From Flavobacterium terrae (lineage in GTDB: Bacteria; Bacteroidota; Bacteroidia; Flavobacteriales; Flavobacteriaceae): 64,000 nt of DNA. The DNA is taken from positions 62,001 through 126,000 of the forward strand of contig NZ_FQZI01000005.1 in the NCBI RefSeq assembly GCF_900142035.1. Direction: 5' to 3'. Shown here piece after piece: positions 53,842-62,799 of the stretch (positions are counted from its first letter, which is position 1; each line of letters starts with the position of its first letter). The notes below the pieces were generated by a model, which was given only the letters and a program-made list of their open reading frames with translations, ran no database searches and was not told where the DNA came from. Both the position numbers and the translations under genes were made by a program.

Positions 53842-54336
53842 ATGTCAATTACAATCAGAAAAGCATCCATAGCAGACATGTCTTCAGTTTTAGAAATTGT
53901 AAACTATGAAATATTAAACACAACAGCTATTTGGGATTATGACATTAGAACTTTATCTGAACAAGAAACTATTTTCAATGAAAAAGTTCAAAAAGATTTT
54001 CCATTCTTAGTGGCCGAAATGGAAAATAAAATTGTTGGCTTTGGAACGTATGGGACTTTTAGATACAAAATTGGCTATCGTTTTACTGTAGAACATTCAG
54101 TTTATATACACAAAGATTTTCATGGTAAAGGCATTGGTAAATTACTTTTACAAGAGTTAATTGAAATTGCAAGAAATCAAAAACTTCATACAATGATTGG
54201 CGTAATAGATTCTGAAAATATTGGAAGCATTGCTTTTCATAAAAAACTAGGTTTTCAAGAAGTGGGAAATATTAAAGAAACTGGATTTAAATTTAATAGA
54301 TGGCTAGATTCTGTTTTTGTACAAATTTTACTATAA
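53842..54336 (+). CDS. GNAT-family N-acetyltransferase (phosphinothricin acetyltransferase-like)
   Basis: The 164-residue protein has the GNAT fold: IRKASIADMSSVLEIVNYEI at the N-terminus, the acetyl-CoA motif HGKGIGKLLLQELIEIA at about 95-110 and HKKLGFQEVGNIKETGFKFNRWLD near the end. FRYKIGYRFTVEHSVYI is typical of the PAT/MnaT subgroup, which acetylates phosphinothricin or methionine analogues. Single gene, substrate unproven. Confidence 0.88.
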   Translation: MSITIRKASIADMSSVLEIVNYEILNTTAIWDYDIRTLSEQETIFNEKVQKDFPFLVAEMENKIVGFGTYGTFRYKIGYRFTVEHSVYIHKDFHGKGIGKLLLQELIEIARNQKLHTMIGVIDSENIGSIAFHKKLGFQEVGNIKETGFKFNRWLDSVFVQILL

Positions 54337-54447
54337 GTAAACATGGTAACTTAAACATAAACTTTGGTTAATTTTTTAATATTCACAACTTAAACCTAAC
54401 TTAATATACAACACTGACTTTTGTTTGAAATTAACAAACCAAACAAT

Positions 54448-56607
54448 ATGTCTAAAATTTACTTTTTTCTAATCAAATCAATAACTTTTGTTATACTAAC
54501 ATTAGCAATAAGTGTTCAAGCCCAAACTCAAATCGCTTTTGCTTCAACTTTCATTGTAACCAATGAAAACCAAGGGAATTTGAATGTAACTTTAAACCTT
54601 ACCAATCCTTCTACTTCATCTGTTCAACTGGTTGTAAAAGGAGCTCCTTTTAGTACTGCTAATTCAAGTGACTTTACATTAAGCACCCAAACATTAAACT
54701 TTTCTGCAGCAAGTAGTACTACACAAACAATCACCATCCCAATAATTGATGATGCCATTGTTGAGCAACATGCTGAATATTTTGTTTTAACGTTAGAAAA
54801 TCCAACTGGATTAACCGTAGGAACAAACGGATATACTACAATTTATATTAAAGACAATGAAACCACAGCTCCCATTGCAAACAACAATATAACGCTAGAT
54901 TACGTTGGAAGTTTTGACCCATCTGGTTCGAGTTCAAGCACATGCGAAATTGTTGCTCACGATCCCATTTCTCAACGTTTATTTACTATTAGTTCTGTTA
55001 CAAAAAAACTTGACATTATAAACTTTTCTAATCCAACAAATTTAAGTTTAGTTAATTCGATAGATATGACTCCTTATGGTGGAATCACTAGTGTTGCTGT
55101 AAAAAATGGAATTGTAGCTATTGCTTCACCTAATGCAAACGAACAATTAAATGGTTCAGTTGTATTTTTTGACACTAATGGAATATTTTTAAAACAAGTT
55201 ACAGTAGGAGCTCTGCCAGACATGATTACTTTTACACCTGATGGAAATAAAGTCATGACTGCAAACGAAGGTCAGCCAAGTAACGACTATACTGTTGACC
55301 CAGAAGGAACAATTTCTATTATAGACATAACAGGAGGAATTCCATCATTGTCTCAAGCTAATGTAACAACACTAGACTTTACAGCTTATAATTCAACAGA
55401 AAGTACACTTATTGCTTCTGGAATACGTAAAGTAAAGTCTTCAAGTACATTATCTCAAGATTTCGAGCCTGAATACATAACTATTAGCTCTGATTCTCAA
55501 AAAGCATGGGTAAGCATTCAAGAAAACAATGCTATTGCCGAAATTAACTTGAATACAAACACCATTACAGATATATGGCCATTAGGAACAAAGGATGTTA
55601 GTATTCCAGGAAACGGAATGGATATTTCAGATAATAACAATCAAACTTTAATAGCCAACTGGCCAATAAAAGCTTACTATACTCCAGATGGAGTTGCAAA
55701 CTATATTGTTGATGGAACTAATTATTTAGTTACTGCAAATGAAGGTGATGAAAAAGAATATACAGCTTTTACTGAAAGAACAACTATAAGCGCTGTTGCT
55801 CTTGATGCAACTAGTTTTCCTAATTCGACTATGCTTAAAGCAAACAATAATGCAGGTAGAATGAGAATTACAAATGCTAATGGAAACACAGATGCAGATG
55901 CTGCTTATGAAGAATTATACTGTTTGGGTACTCGTTCTTTTTCAATATTTAATACTCAAACAAAAACATTAGTCTATGATAGTGGTGATGATTTTGAAAG
56001 ATATACTGCTTTGAACACTTCAATTTCTAATTTATTTAATGCTGATCATAGCGACAATGTAAAAAAAGGAAGAAGTAGAGCAAAAGGTCCTGAACCAGAA
56101 GGAATTACTTTAGCAGAACTTAACGGAAATACTTTTGCATTCATAACACTTGAAAGAGTTGGTGGTGTTATGGTTTATGATATTACTAACCCCAATGATG
56201 TCAAATTTGTTGATTATAAAAACAGTAGAAATGTATCTGCGTATGGTGGTGATAATGGTCCTGAAGGTGTTATTTTTATAAAAGCTGAAAACACAACAAC
56301 TGGTAAAAACTATGTCGCTGTTGCTAATGAAATTAGCGGAACTATATCTTTATTTGAAGTAAACACTACAAATCTTTCAAACAATACATTTAATATAGAA
56401 CCTAAGACCTTTGTGATTTTCCCAAACCCAAGTCAAAAAGGAATAGTATATTTTAATAGGATTGCCGATTATAAAATGTACGATTTTACAGGAAAACTAA
56501 TTAAATCAGATAAAAATGCATTAACAATAAACACTTCTCAACTTAATTCAGGAATATATTTGGTTGAAACATCTGAAGGAGTTATAAAAAAAGTAATTAT
56601 TGATTAA
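54448..56607 (+). CDS. Secreted choice-of-anchor I-type protein with Calx-beta and T9SS domains
   Basis: Start at 54448 (MSKIYFFLIKSITFVILTLA, then signal cleavage near VQAQ) gives 719 residues; a TTG 27 bp upstream is less likely. A Calx-beta-like domain (about 30-140) precedes a large beta-propeller-like region of the choice-of-anchor I / alkaline phosphatase-like family (GALPDMITFTPDGNKVMTANEGQPS, NYLVTANEGDEKEY, GPEPEGITLAELNGNTFAFI). The T9SS domain starts FVIFPNPSQKG and ends GIYLVETSEGVIKKVIID. Probably cell-surface or secreted; catalytic role uncertain. Confidence 0.87.
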   Translation: MSKIYFFLIKSITFVILTLAISVQAQTQIAFASTFIVTNENQGNLNVTLNLTNPSTSSVQLVVKGAPFSTANSSDFTLSTQTLNFSAASSTTQTITIPIIDDAIVEQHAEYFVLTLENPTGLTVGTNGYTTIYIKDNETTAPIANNNITLDYVGSFDPSGSSSSTCEIVAHDPISQRLFTISSVTKKLDIINFSNPTNLSLVNSIDMTPYGGITSVAVKNGIVAIASPNANEQLNGSVVFFDTNGIFLKQVTVGALPDMITFTPDGNKVMTANEGQPSNDYTVDPEGTISIIDITGGIPSLSQANVTTLDFTAYNSTESTLIASGIRKVKSSSTLSQDFEPEYITISSDSQKAWVSIQENNAIAEINLNTNTITDIWPLGTKDVSIPGNGMDISDNNNQTLIANWPIKAYYTPDGVANYIVDGTNYLVTANEGDEKEYTAFTERTTISAVALDATSFPNSTMLKANNNAGRMRITNANGNTDADAAYEELYCLGTRSFSIFNTQTKTLVYDSGDDFERYTALNTSISNLFNADHSDNVKKGRSRAKGPEPEGITLAELNGNTFAFITLERVGGVMVYDITNPNDVKFVDYKNSRNVSAYGGDNGPEGVIFIKAENTTTGKNYVAVANEISGTISLFEVNTTNLSNNTFNIEPKTFVIFPNPSQKGIVYFNRIADYKMYDFTGKLIKSDKNALTINTSQLNSGIYLVETSEGVIKKVIID

Positions 56608-56630
56608 TTCGTTGTGTGTTTTTTATTTAA

Positions 56631-56655
56631 AACCAGAGCAAATGTTCTGGCTTTT
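56631..56655 (+). terminator. Terminator after the choice-of-anchor gene
   Basis: CCAGAGC pairs with GTTCTGG (one G-U) around AAAT, followed by CTTTT. Confidence 0.75.
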
Positions 56656-56682
56656 GCGTTTAATTAAATCTGAAGTAATCAC

Positions 56683-56690
56683 TACATTTG
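56683..56690 (+). promoter_or_regulatory. -7 element of the prmA-clpS promoter
   Basis: TACATTTG fits TAnnTTTG. It includes the TTG at 56688, which therefore is not the start of prmA. A TTTTG at 56652-56656 is 26 bp upstream. Confidence 0.55.
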
Positions 56691-56705
56691 CAAAAAAATA
56701 AATCA

Positions 56706-57539
56706 ATGCAAAACTTATATATAGGCTACCATTTTCAAGTAGAACCAAAAGATTTAGGATCAGAAATTTTAATTGCTGAATTAGGAGAACTTCCCTTTGA
56801 TAGTTTTATTGAAACTGAAAATGGATTTTCGGCTTATATTCCAAAGGAAAATTGGAACGAAAATATTCTGGAAGATATTTACATCCTAAACAATCCTGAA
56901 TTTAAAATCAGTTATACAATCGAGGAAATTGAGCAAAAAAATTGGAATGCTGAATGGGAAAAAAACTTTGACCCCATTGATGTAGATGGTCTATGCCATG
57001 TTCGTGCTCCTTTTCACCCTAAAACAGATGCCCAATACGATATTGTAATTGAGCCAAAAATGAGTTTTGGAACTGGACATCATGAAACAACTCACATGAT
57101 GATACAACATTTATTAGAAATGGAAGTAGCAGGTTTAAAAACACTCGATATGGGATGCGGAACAGCAATTTTAGCAATTTTAGCAGAAATGAAAGGTGCT
57201 CAACCTATTGACGCTATAGACATTGATAACTGGTGTTATTTAAATTCTATCGAAAACGCAGAACGTAATAATTGCAAACACATTTCTGTTTACGAAGGAG
57301 ATGCTTCTCTTTTAAAAGGCAAGAAATATGATTTAATTATTGCCAACATTAACAGAAACATACTGTTAAACGATATGCAAACTTATGTAGATTGTTTAAA
57401 CCCTAATGGTGTAATTTTATTTAGTGGATTTTACGAACAAGATATCCCTCACATAGATGCTTCTTGTACAGAAAAAGGGTTAACTTTTGTTAAAAAAATA
57501 AACCGAAACAACTGGGTATCATTAAAATATGTAAATTAG
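56706..57539 (+). CDS. prmA: Ribosomal protein L11 methyltransferase
   Basis: PrmA trimethylates ribosomal protein L11. The ATG at 56706 gives 277 residues starting MQNLYIGYHFQV; an upstream TTG falls in the promoter. The N-terminal substrate domain is followed by PKMSFGTGHHETTHMM, the SAM motif LDMGCGTAILAILAE, and LIIANINRNILL (the NxxPY-like position). ClpS follows after 27 bp. Confidence 0.94.
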   Translation: MQNLYIGYHFQVEPKDLGSEILIAELGELPFDSFIETENGFSAYIPKENWNENILEDIYILNNPEFKISYTIEEIEQKNWNAEWEKNFDPIDVDGLCHVRAPFHPKTDAQYDIVIEPKMSFGTGHHETTHMMIQHLLEMEVAGLKTLDMGCGTAILAILAEMKGAQPIDAIDIDNWCYLNSIENAERNNCKHISVYEGDASLLKGKKYDLIIANINRNILLNDMQTYVDCLNPNGVILFSGFYEQDIPHIDASCTEKGLTFVKKINRNNWVSLKYVN

Positions 57540-57566
57540 TAATACTGTAAATACAACCAAATTCAA

Positions 57567-57842
57567 ATGGGAACGATTGAAAAAACACAAGAAGAATTAG
57601 AAGTATTAGAGTTAGTTGCTACTAACCACGAGATTATTTTATACAACGACGATGTAAACACCTTTGATCATGTAATAGATACCTTAATTAAGGTATGCAA
57701 CCATGAAGAACTTCAAGCAGAACAATGCGCTCTATTAGTACATTACACAGGTAAATGTGGTGTTAAAACTGGATCATTTGATGAATTAAAACCACAATGC
57801 ACAGCTCTTCTTGATGCTGGTTTAAGTGCCGAAATTATTTAA
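57567..57842 (+). CDS. clpS: ClpS protease adaptor
   Basis: This 91-residue protein delivers N-degron substrates to ClpAP/ClpCP. The core HEIILYNDDVNTFDHVIDTLIKVCNHEELQAEQCALLVHYTGKCGVKTG carries the Asn-Asp-Asp substrate-pocket region and the expected His. It is encoded after prmA on the same transcript, a common arrangement in Flavobacteria. Confidence 0.95.
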   Translation: MGTIEKTQEELEVLELVATNHEIILYNDDVNTFDHVIDTLIKVCNHEELQAEQCALLVHYTGKCGVKTGSFDELKPQCTALLDAGLSAEII

Positions 57843-57902
57843 CAAATAATTTGTTAAAAGTTAAATTCTCCATATCTTTCACTTTTAAATTGTAAAGTAA
57901 AT

Positions 57903-59174
57903 ATGGAAGTCTACGGAAAAATACTCATCATTGCAATGCCATGTTTTTTGGCCCTCATTATTATTGAAAAACTTTATGGCTATTTCAAAGGAGTTGATCA
58001 TGCTCCACTAATGGATAGTGTTTCGAGTATAAGTTCCGGAGTTACTAATGCTACTAAAGATGTTTTAGGTTTAAGCATTACCATTTTAACATATGAGTGG
58101 ATGGTTTCAAAAATGGCTTTATTCACTATTCAAGAATCAGCTTTAGCATATATTGTAGCATTTATAGCCATAGATTTTCAAGGGTATTGGACGCACAGAT
58201 GGGCACATCAAATAAACATTTTTTGGAATAAGCACGCAATTCACCACAGTAGTGAAGAGTTTAACTTATCATGTGCTTTACGCCAATCGGTTTCTCAATT
58301 TTTCAATTTATTTACTTTCCTTTTATTACCAGCAGCCTTATTAGGAGTTCCTGCTAAAGTAATTGCTATTACACTTCCTATTCAATTTTTTGTTCAGTTT
58401 TGGTACCATACCAGATACATCAACAAAATGGGGTTTTTAGAAAAAATCATTGTAACTCCTTCACATCATAGAGTACACCATGCGATTAACCCTGAATATA
58501 TGGACAAAAACCATTCACAGGTTTTTATAATTTGGGATAAGCTATTTGGTACTTTTCAAGAAGAATTATCTGAAGTTCCAGCTGTATTTGGAATTACTCG
58601 ACCAGCAGAAACATGGAATCCTTTTAAAATCAACTTTCAACATTTATGGGTTTTAATTAGAGATGCTTGGCGTGCAGAAAAATTTTCGGATAAATTAAGA
58701 ATATGGTTTATGCCTACTGGGTGGCGTCCTGAAGGATTTGATGAAAAATATCCAATTCATAAAATTGACAATGTTTACAACTTTCAAAAATTTGGAACTA
58801 ATAATAGTAAAACATTGATTGGTTGGTCAATTGCTCAATTACTTCTTACTTTATTACTTATTAGTTACTTTTTCGACAATATTGCTATAATTGGAATTCC
58901 AGGCATCTTTATTTATGGTTTATTCGTCTTTGTAACGGTTTACAGCTATTCTGAATTGATGGATAAAAATAAATACGCTTTTGTCTATGAAGGAATTCGT
59001 TATGCTTTTGCAATTGCGATAGTTTATTTAACAGGAAGCTGGTTTAAAATTGACGATCTAATTCCGTATGGAACAATTATTGTCATGAGTTATTTGACTT
59101 TATGCCTTTTAATAAGCATCTATTTTGTAACTGTAGAATTTAAAGAAACCCAGAACCAACCTGCCTTAAGCTAA
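57903..59174 (+). CDS. Sterol desaturase / fatty acid hydroxylase-family membrane protein
   Basis: The protein (423 residues) has several membrane helices and the di-iron His clusters: HRWAH (about 100), HAIHHSSEEFN (about 116), and HHRVHHAINPEYMDKNH (about 197). These define the fatty-acid hydroxylase superfamily, which includes alkylglycerol monooxygenase-like enzymes. The next gene is a YhhN (lysoplasmalogenase) homologue, so a role in ether-lipid metabolism is conceivable but unproven. Confidence 0.9.
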   Translation: MEVYGKILIIAMPCFLALIIIEKLYGYFKGVDHAPLMDSVSSISSGVTNATKDVLGLSITILTYEWMVSKMALFTIQESALAYIVAFIAIDFQGYWTHRWAHQINIFWNKHAIHHSSEEFNLSCALRQSVSQFFNLFTFLLLPAALLGVPAKVIAITLPIQFFVQFWYHTRYINKMGFLEKIIVTPSHHRVHHAINPEYMDKNHSQVFIIWDKLFGTFQEELSEVPAVFGITRPAETWNPFKINFQHLWVLIRDAWRAEKFSDKLRIWFMPTGWRPEGFDEKYPIHKIDNVYNFQKFGTNNSKTLIGWSIAQLLLTLLLISYFFDNIAIIGIPGIFIYGLFVFVTVYSYSELMDKNKYAFVYEGIRYAFAIAIVYLTGSWFKIDDLIPYGTIIVMSYLTLCLLISIYFVTVEFKETQNQPALS

Positions 59175-59178
59175 TTTT

Positions 59179-59838
59179 ATGAGTAATTTTTTAAAGATTT
59201 TTACTGGAATAAGTGTGTTTTATCTTATTCTATTATTTATTGGCCAAGATGAAATTGCTTGGTATTTGAAGCCTGTTTTACTTCCTTTTTTAATTTTAGA
59301 AACCTATTCATCTGAAAATTTTAAAACCAAAAACCTATTGCTTTCGGCTTTGGTTTTTTCATGGATTGGAGATATAATTTTAATGTTTACGGATAAAGGC
59401 GAATTGTATTTTATTTTTGGTTTGGTTTCATTCCTGGTTGCACATATTATATTCATATTATTATTTACAAAACAAGAAAAAGAAAATACCTCAACAAACA
59501 AATTGTTTTGGATAGGATTAGTAATTGTTGGAATCTATCTTTTTGGGATGTTATCACTTCTCTACCCTAGTTTGGGAGATTTAAAAATTCCGGTTACTGT
59601 TTATGCAATTACAATCTCAACTATGCTTTTAATGGCTATAAAAGGATATTTTAATTGGAAAAAACCTAATAATCTTACAGTTCTATTGGGTGCTTTAATT
59701 TTTGTTTCTTCTGATAGTATTTTAGCAATAAATAAATTTCATTCAGAACTACCAAAATCAGGCTTTTTAATTATGATAACTTATATTGTTGCACAATTTT
59801 TAATCACTAAAGGAATTTTGAGTTTAAATAAAAAATAA
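59179..59838 (+). CDS. YhhN-family (lysoplasmalogenase-like) membrane protein
   Basis: The 219-residue protein has about eight hydrophobic helices and the YhhN motifs LVFSWIGDIILMF (Asp in helix 3), GLVSFLVAHIIFI and LGALIFVSSDSILAINKF. Human TMEM86B of this family cleaves lysoplasmalogens. It starts 4 bp after the desaturase-family gene, so the two are co-transcribed. Confidence 0.88.
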   Translation: MSNFLKIFTGISVFYLILLFIGQDEIAWYLKPVLLPFLILETYSSENFKTKNLLLSALVFSWIGDIILMFTDKGELYFIFGLVSFLVAHIIFILLFTKQEKENTSTNKLFWIGLVIVGIYLFGMLSLLYPSLGDLKIPVTVYAITISTMLLMAIKGYFNWKKPNNLTVLLGALIFVSSDSILAINKFHSELPKSGFLIMITYIVAQFLITKGILSLNKK

Positions 59839-59869
59839 AAAAAGGCTTGTCAATGACAAGCCTTTTTTT
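59837..59869. terminator. Bidirectional terminator after yhhN
   Basis: AAAAAAAGGCTTGTC pairs with GACAAGCCTTTTTTT around AAT, between converging genes. The stem AAGGCTTGTC/GACAAGCCTT is the same as in the trp attenuator at 13341. Confidence 0.92.
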
Positions 59870-59883
59870 AATCTATAAAATTA

Positions 59884-60297
59884 TTAATGAGGTAATTTAT
59901 CTTTTAAAACTCCATATAAAAAAGTTCCTAATAAAGCTCCAATTAAAATAACTCCAACACTCATAAATCCTGCTCCAATAAGGATAAATATGGGACCTGG
60001 ACAAGAGCCTACAAGAGCCCATCCTAAACCAAAAAGAGTACCTCCAAGCCAATATCTAATTGATCCTTTTTCTTTATCTAAGATTTCGATTGGCAAACCA
60101 TCAACATCTTTAAGATTTTTTCTTTTTATAATTTGAATTCCAATAACTCCTGTAAAAATCGCCACTCCAATTATCCCAAACATATGAAATGATTGAAACT
60201 GAAACATTTCATAAATTCTGTACCATGAAACCGCCTCGCATTTTGTTAGAACAATTCCAAAGAAAAAACCAACAAGTAAAAATTTGATTAACTTCAT
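59884..60297 (-). CDS. YeeE/YedE-type transporter, second half (DUF6691-like)
   Basis: The 137-residue protein has four hydrophobic helices and the conserved GSCPGPIFILIGAGF motif near the end, with ALVGSCPG like the C-terminal half of YeeE/YedE sulfur transporters. It is the downstream partner of the 186-residue protein 2 bp before it. Together they would make a complete YeeE-like channel, thought to carry thiosulfate or a similar sulfur species. Confidence 0.85.
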   Translation of the reverse strand: MKLIKFLLVGFFFGIVLTKCEAVSWYRIYEMFQFQSFHMFGIIGVAIFTGVIGIQIIKRKNLKDVDGLPIEILDKEKGSIRYWLGGTLFGLGWALVGSCPGPIFILIGAGFMSVGVILIGALLGTFLYGVLKDKLPH

Positions 60298-60299
60298 GA

Positions 60300-60860
60300 T
60301 TAATTAAAAATTAAAGGTAAAACAAAATGAGAAACTATCAATCCGCCAATAAAAAAACCAATTACTGCCTTTAATGATGGTAATTGCAAATTACTTAATC
60401 CAGAAATTGCATGTCCAGACGTACATCCACCTGCGTAGCGAGAACCGAAACCTATTAATAAACCTCCAATTAATAAAATCGCAATCATTTTAGGTGAACT
60501 AAAAATTTCCATTCCAAATAAGGCATCAGGAGCTAATTTTCCATGTGGCGCATCGATACCCATTGCTGCTAATTGACTTATTGTAGTTGTATTAATTGAT
60601 ACATTTGATGGATCAGATAAAAAATGAGTAGCAACATAGCCACCTAACATAGCACCTACAACAACTACTAAGTTCCAGCGCTGAGATTTCCAATCCCAAT
60701 TAAAAAAAGAAACAAATTTTCCAGCACCTGCCATAGAACATAAGCTTCTTAGATTAGAAGACATTCCGAAAGCTTTTCCGAAATATGTTAATGCTAACAT
60801 TACCATACCAATCAAAAAACCGGATATAGACCAATGCCATGTTTGAGTAATAAAATCCAT
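60300..60860 (-). CDS. YeeE/YedE-type transporter, first half
   Basis: The 186-residue protein has about five hydrophobic helices. Motifs GMSSNLRSLCSMAG (about 33-46) and GSRYAGGCTSGHAISGLSNLQLPS (about 139-162) carry the conserved cysteines that pass thiosulfate along the pore in characterised YeeE. It is split from its partner gene by 2 bp. Substrate is inferred from the family; the linkage to sulfur metabolism fits the cysteine operon elsewhere in the window. Confidence 0.88.
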   Translation of the reverse strand: MDFITQTWHWSISGFLIGMVMLALTYFGKAFGMSSNLRSLCSMAGAGKFVSFFNWDWKSQRWNLVVVVGAMLGGYVATHFLSDPSNVSINTTTISQLAAMGIDAPHGKLAPDALFGMEIFSSPKMIAILLIGGLLIGFGSRYAGGCTSGHAISGLSNLQLPSLKAVIGFFIGGLIVSHFVLPLIFN

Positions 60861-60894
60861 GCTAATATTTTTTACAAAAGTAAAAGAATGTTGC

Positions 60895-60902
60895 TATATT
60901 TG
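60895..60902 (+). promoter_or_regulatory. -7 element for the small lipoprotein at 60941
   Basis: TATATTTG fits TAnnTTTG. It sits 2 bp before an ATG at 60905, too close for a start, which favours the ATG at 60941. Confidence 0.5.
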
Positions 60903-60940
60903 TTATGAGTCTATCAAATTCTATTAAAGAAAAGCAATTA

Positions 60941-61396
60941 ATGAAATTTCGAATTCTAATTTTACTACTTATTTCTATCTCTTTTACATCGTGTATAAGT
61001 ACTAGATCAACCATTAAAAATATAGATGACTCTATTCCTGGGCCAGCTTTAAACGAAACCTTTAATAGTTTTATAATTACCAAAAAAGCAACAAGTAAAA
61101 AGTATGCTTATAATGAAGATTATCCTGTTAATGTAGGTTTTACTACACTAGAAGACGCAAATAACAATCAAATTAGATTTTTAAATGCATTGGCAGGACC
61201 TAATGGTGAAAAAATTACTTTTGTAAAAAAGGATCCATGTTGTCCTTTTCCAACCAAAAGATCTGATATGGGAGCAGGAATGATCGATACTTTTGAAATT
61301 ACTTGGGAAGGCCAAAAACAACCAGTGCTTCTCTATATAAATAAATTTGAAAAAGGAGAGTTAATGATTCCGATAGGATTTACAGCAAGAAAATAA
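60941..61396 (+). CDS. Small lipoprotein, function unknown
   Basis: The ATG at 60941 gives 151 residues starting with a lipoprotein signal (KFRILILLLISISFTSC, Cys at 18). An ATG at 60905 adds a hydrophilic segment and abuts the promoter. The mature part has a conserved-looking DPCCPFPTKRSDMGAGMIDTFEITWEG. It resembles the 2-dehydro-3-deoxyphosphooctonate-aldolase-annotated small lipoproteins of Flavobacteria, but I cannot name it with confidence. Divergent from the YeeE pair. Confidence 0.75.
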   Translation: MKFRILILLLISISFTSCISTRSTIKNIDDSIPGPALNETFNSFIITKKATSKKYAYNEDYPVNVGFTTLEDANNNQIRFLNALAGPNGEKITFVKKDPCCPFPTKRSDMGAGMIDTFEITWEGQKQPVLLYINKFEKGELMIPIGFTARK

Positions 61397-61421
61397 AAAA
61401 AGCCCTTAATGGGCTTTTTTT
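61394..61421. terminator. Bidirectional terminator
   Basis: AAAAAAAGCCC pairs with GGGCTTTTTTT around TTAAT, between the converging lipoprotein and cytochrome genes. Confidence 0.88.
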
Positions 61422-61429
61422 ATTTTATG

Positions 61430-61726
61430 TTATAAGTTAGCAACAAGATAATTGTAAATTGATGCTTTCTGTTCATCAGTAATTTTAGCTTTCTTAGCCA
61501 TTCTGTCTAATGTAGGAACCCAGTCTTCTTTTGTATGTTTTGTTGGCTCAAATAATTTGTGACACTTACCACAATTATTTTCATACAATGACTTTCCTTC
61601 AGCTAATTCAGGAGTTAATTCTATTTTTTTAACTTCAGATGTTTGTGCAGTAGTTGCTACTTTTGGAGAACATGCATAAACAAATGCTCCTACAACAGCA
61701 ATTACTAATAAAACTTTACTTTTCAT
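61430..61726 (-). CDS. Small c-type cytochrome lipoprotein
   Basis: This 98-residue protein has a signal with lipobox (VVGAFVYAC, Cys at 19) and one haem site CGKCH at about 53-57. DRMAKKAKITDEQKASIYNYL near the end supplies the likely axial Met. It is a small electron carrier or sensor tethered to a membrane. It lies 50 bp downstream of the second graspetide ligase on the same strand; a functional link is not indicated. Confidence 0.88.
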   Translation of the reverse strand: MKSKVLLVIAVVGAFVYACSPKVATTAQTSEVKKIELTPELAEGKSLYENNCGKCHKLFEPTKHTKEDWVPTLDRMAKKAKITDEQKASIYNYLVANL

Positions 61727-61776
61727 ATCTTTTTGTTTGGATTGAGGAGTAAATATAACAAACTTTTTTATTCATT

Positions 61777-62799
61777 TTAAACCCTTGAAAAATTCTCTTC
61801 AAGAACTGGAGTATATCTCCTATAAACATTCCCTAGAAGAACTTTCGAAATTTGCTCAGAAATTGCTCCGTCAATTAGCCTATCTAACCAAAAGAACTCA
61901 CCTGCCGAGTTAATTTCAAGGAAGTAATATTCATCATCTGGAGTAACAATAATATCAATAGCTCCATAATTAACCTGATAAATATCCATCATTTGAAGCA
62001 ACTTTTCTTTAATTTCTAATGGCAATTCATAAGGAACCCAATCTGCAATCATTGCATTCCCTTCTTTCCTCCAATCTACTTTTGCATTTTCAGATTTCTG
62101 TGAATCAATTGCAAAAGTAAATACCTCATCACCTACTATAGTTACTCGAAGTTCAAGTTTCTTTTCTAACTTTTCCTGAAACTGCATTGGGCAAAATTGT
62201 AAAGAATCAATACTGTCAAGATCTTCTTCTTTTACAACATTTGTAAATACAACATTCTCAATTCCATCTTTTACAATTGCAAAAGAACTTTGCATTTTAG
62301 AAATTACTCCATTAGGTCTTTCCTGTACAAATCTTTTAGCCTCTTGTGGATTGTTTGTAATGCAAGTCTCAGGAACTTTCAAGCCTAAGTGAGTTGCAAT
62401 TTTCATTTGTTCCTCTTTACTATCTAATCGTCTATACTGACTGAATTTACTTATCTGAAAGCAATTTAAACTTTCTAGCATTCCAAATAATGTAGTTCTA
62501 ATTTCTCCATAGGCACTACTCACAAATTCTTTATCTAAAACATTTGATAGTCCAGCACCTAAATTATGACTACGTCTATACCAAACTGCTTCAACATCAT
62601 TAATAGACACTCTAACTCCTTGATAGTCTAAATACACTTTCCACTCGTTATTTTCATAACATGAACTTATACTATATTTTAAAGGATATTCATCAACATT
62701 AAAACGTATAGGTAAACCATTTAACTCTTTAATTTTTTTTGAAACTACTTCAATACATTCATTATCTTGAGTATGGGTAATAATTAATACTTTTTTCAT
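61777..62799 (-). CDS. mdnC: Microviridin-type ATP-grasp ligase, MdnC/MvdD-like (ester-forming)
   Basis: The protein (340 residues) has the ATP-grasp layout of graspetide ligases. An N-terminal domain with AVWYRRSHNLG is followed by LQFCPMQFQEKLEKKLELRVTIVGDEVFTFAIDSQ, a DWRKEG segment, and YGAIDIIVTPDDEYYFLEINSAGEFFWLDRL with the metal ligands. The GEFFWL ending matches the MdnC/MvdD group as I remember it, which closes the two omega-ester rings of microviridins. It overlaps the upstream ligase by one base, so both are co-translated. Assignment to ester formation is by motif memory. Confidence 0.88.
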   Translation of the reverse strand: MKKVLIITHTQDNECIEVVSKKIKELNGLPIRFNVDEYPLKYSISSCYENNEWKVYLDYQGVRVSINDVEAVWYRRSHNLGAGLSNVLDKEFVSSAYGEIRTTLFGMLESLNCFQISKFSQYRRLDSKEEQMKIATHLGLKVPETCITNNPQEAKRFVQERPNGVISKMQSSFAIVKDGIENVVFTNVVKEEDLDSIDSLQFCPMQFQEKLEKKLELRVTIVGDEVFTFAIDSQKSENAKVDWRKEGNAMIADWVPYELPLEIKEKLLQMMDIYQVNYGAIDIIVTPDDEYYFLEINSAGEFFWLDRLIDGAISEQISKVLLGNVYRRYTPVLEENFSRV

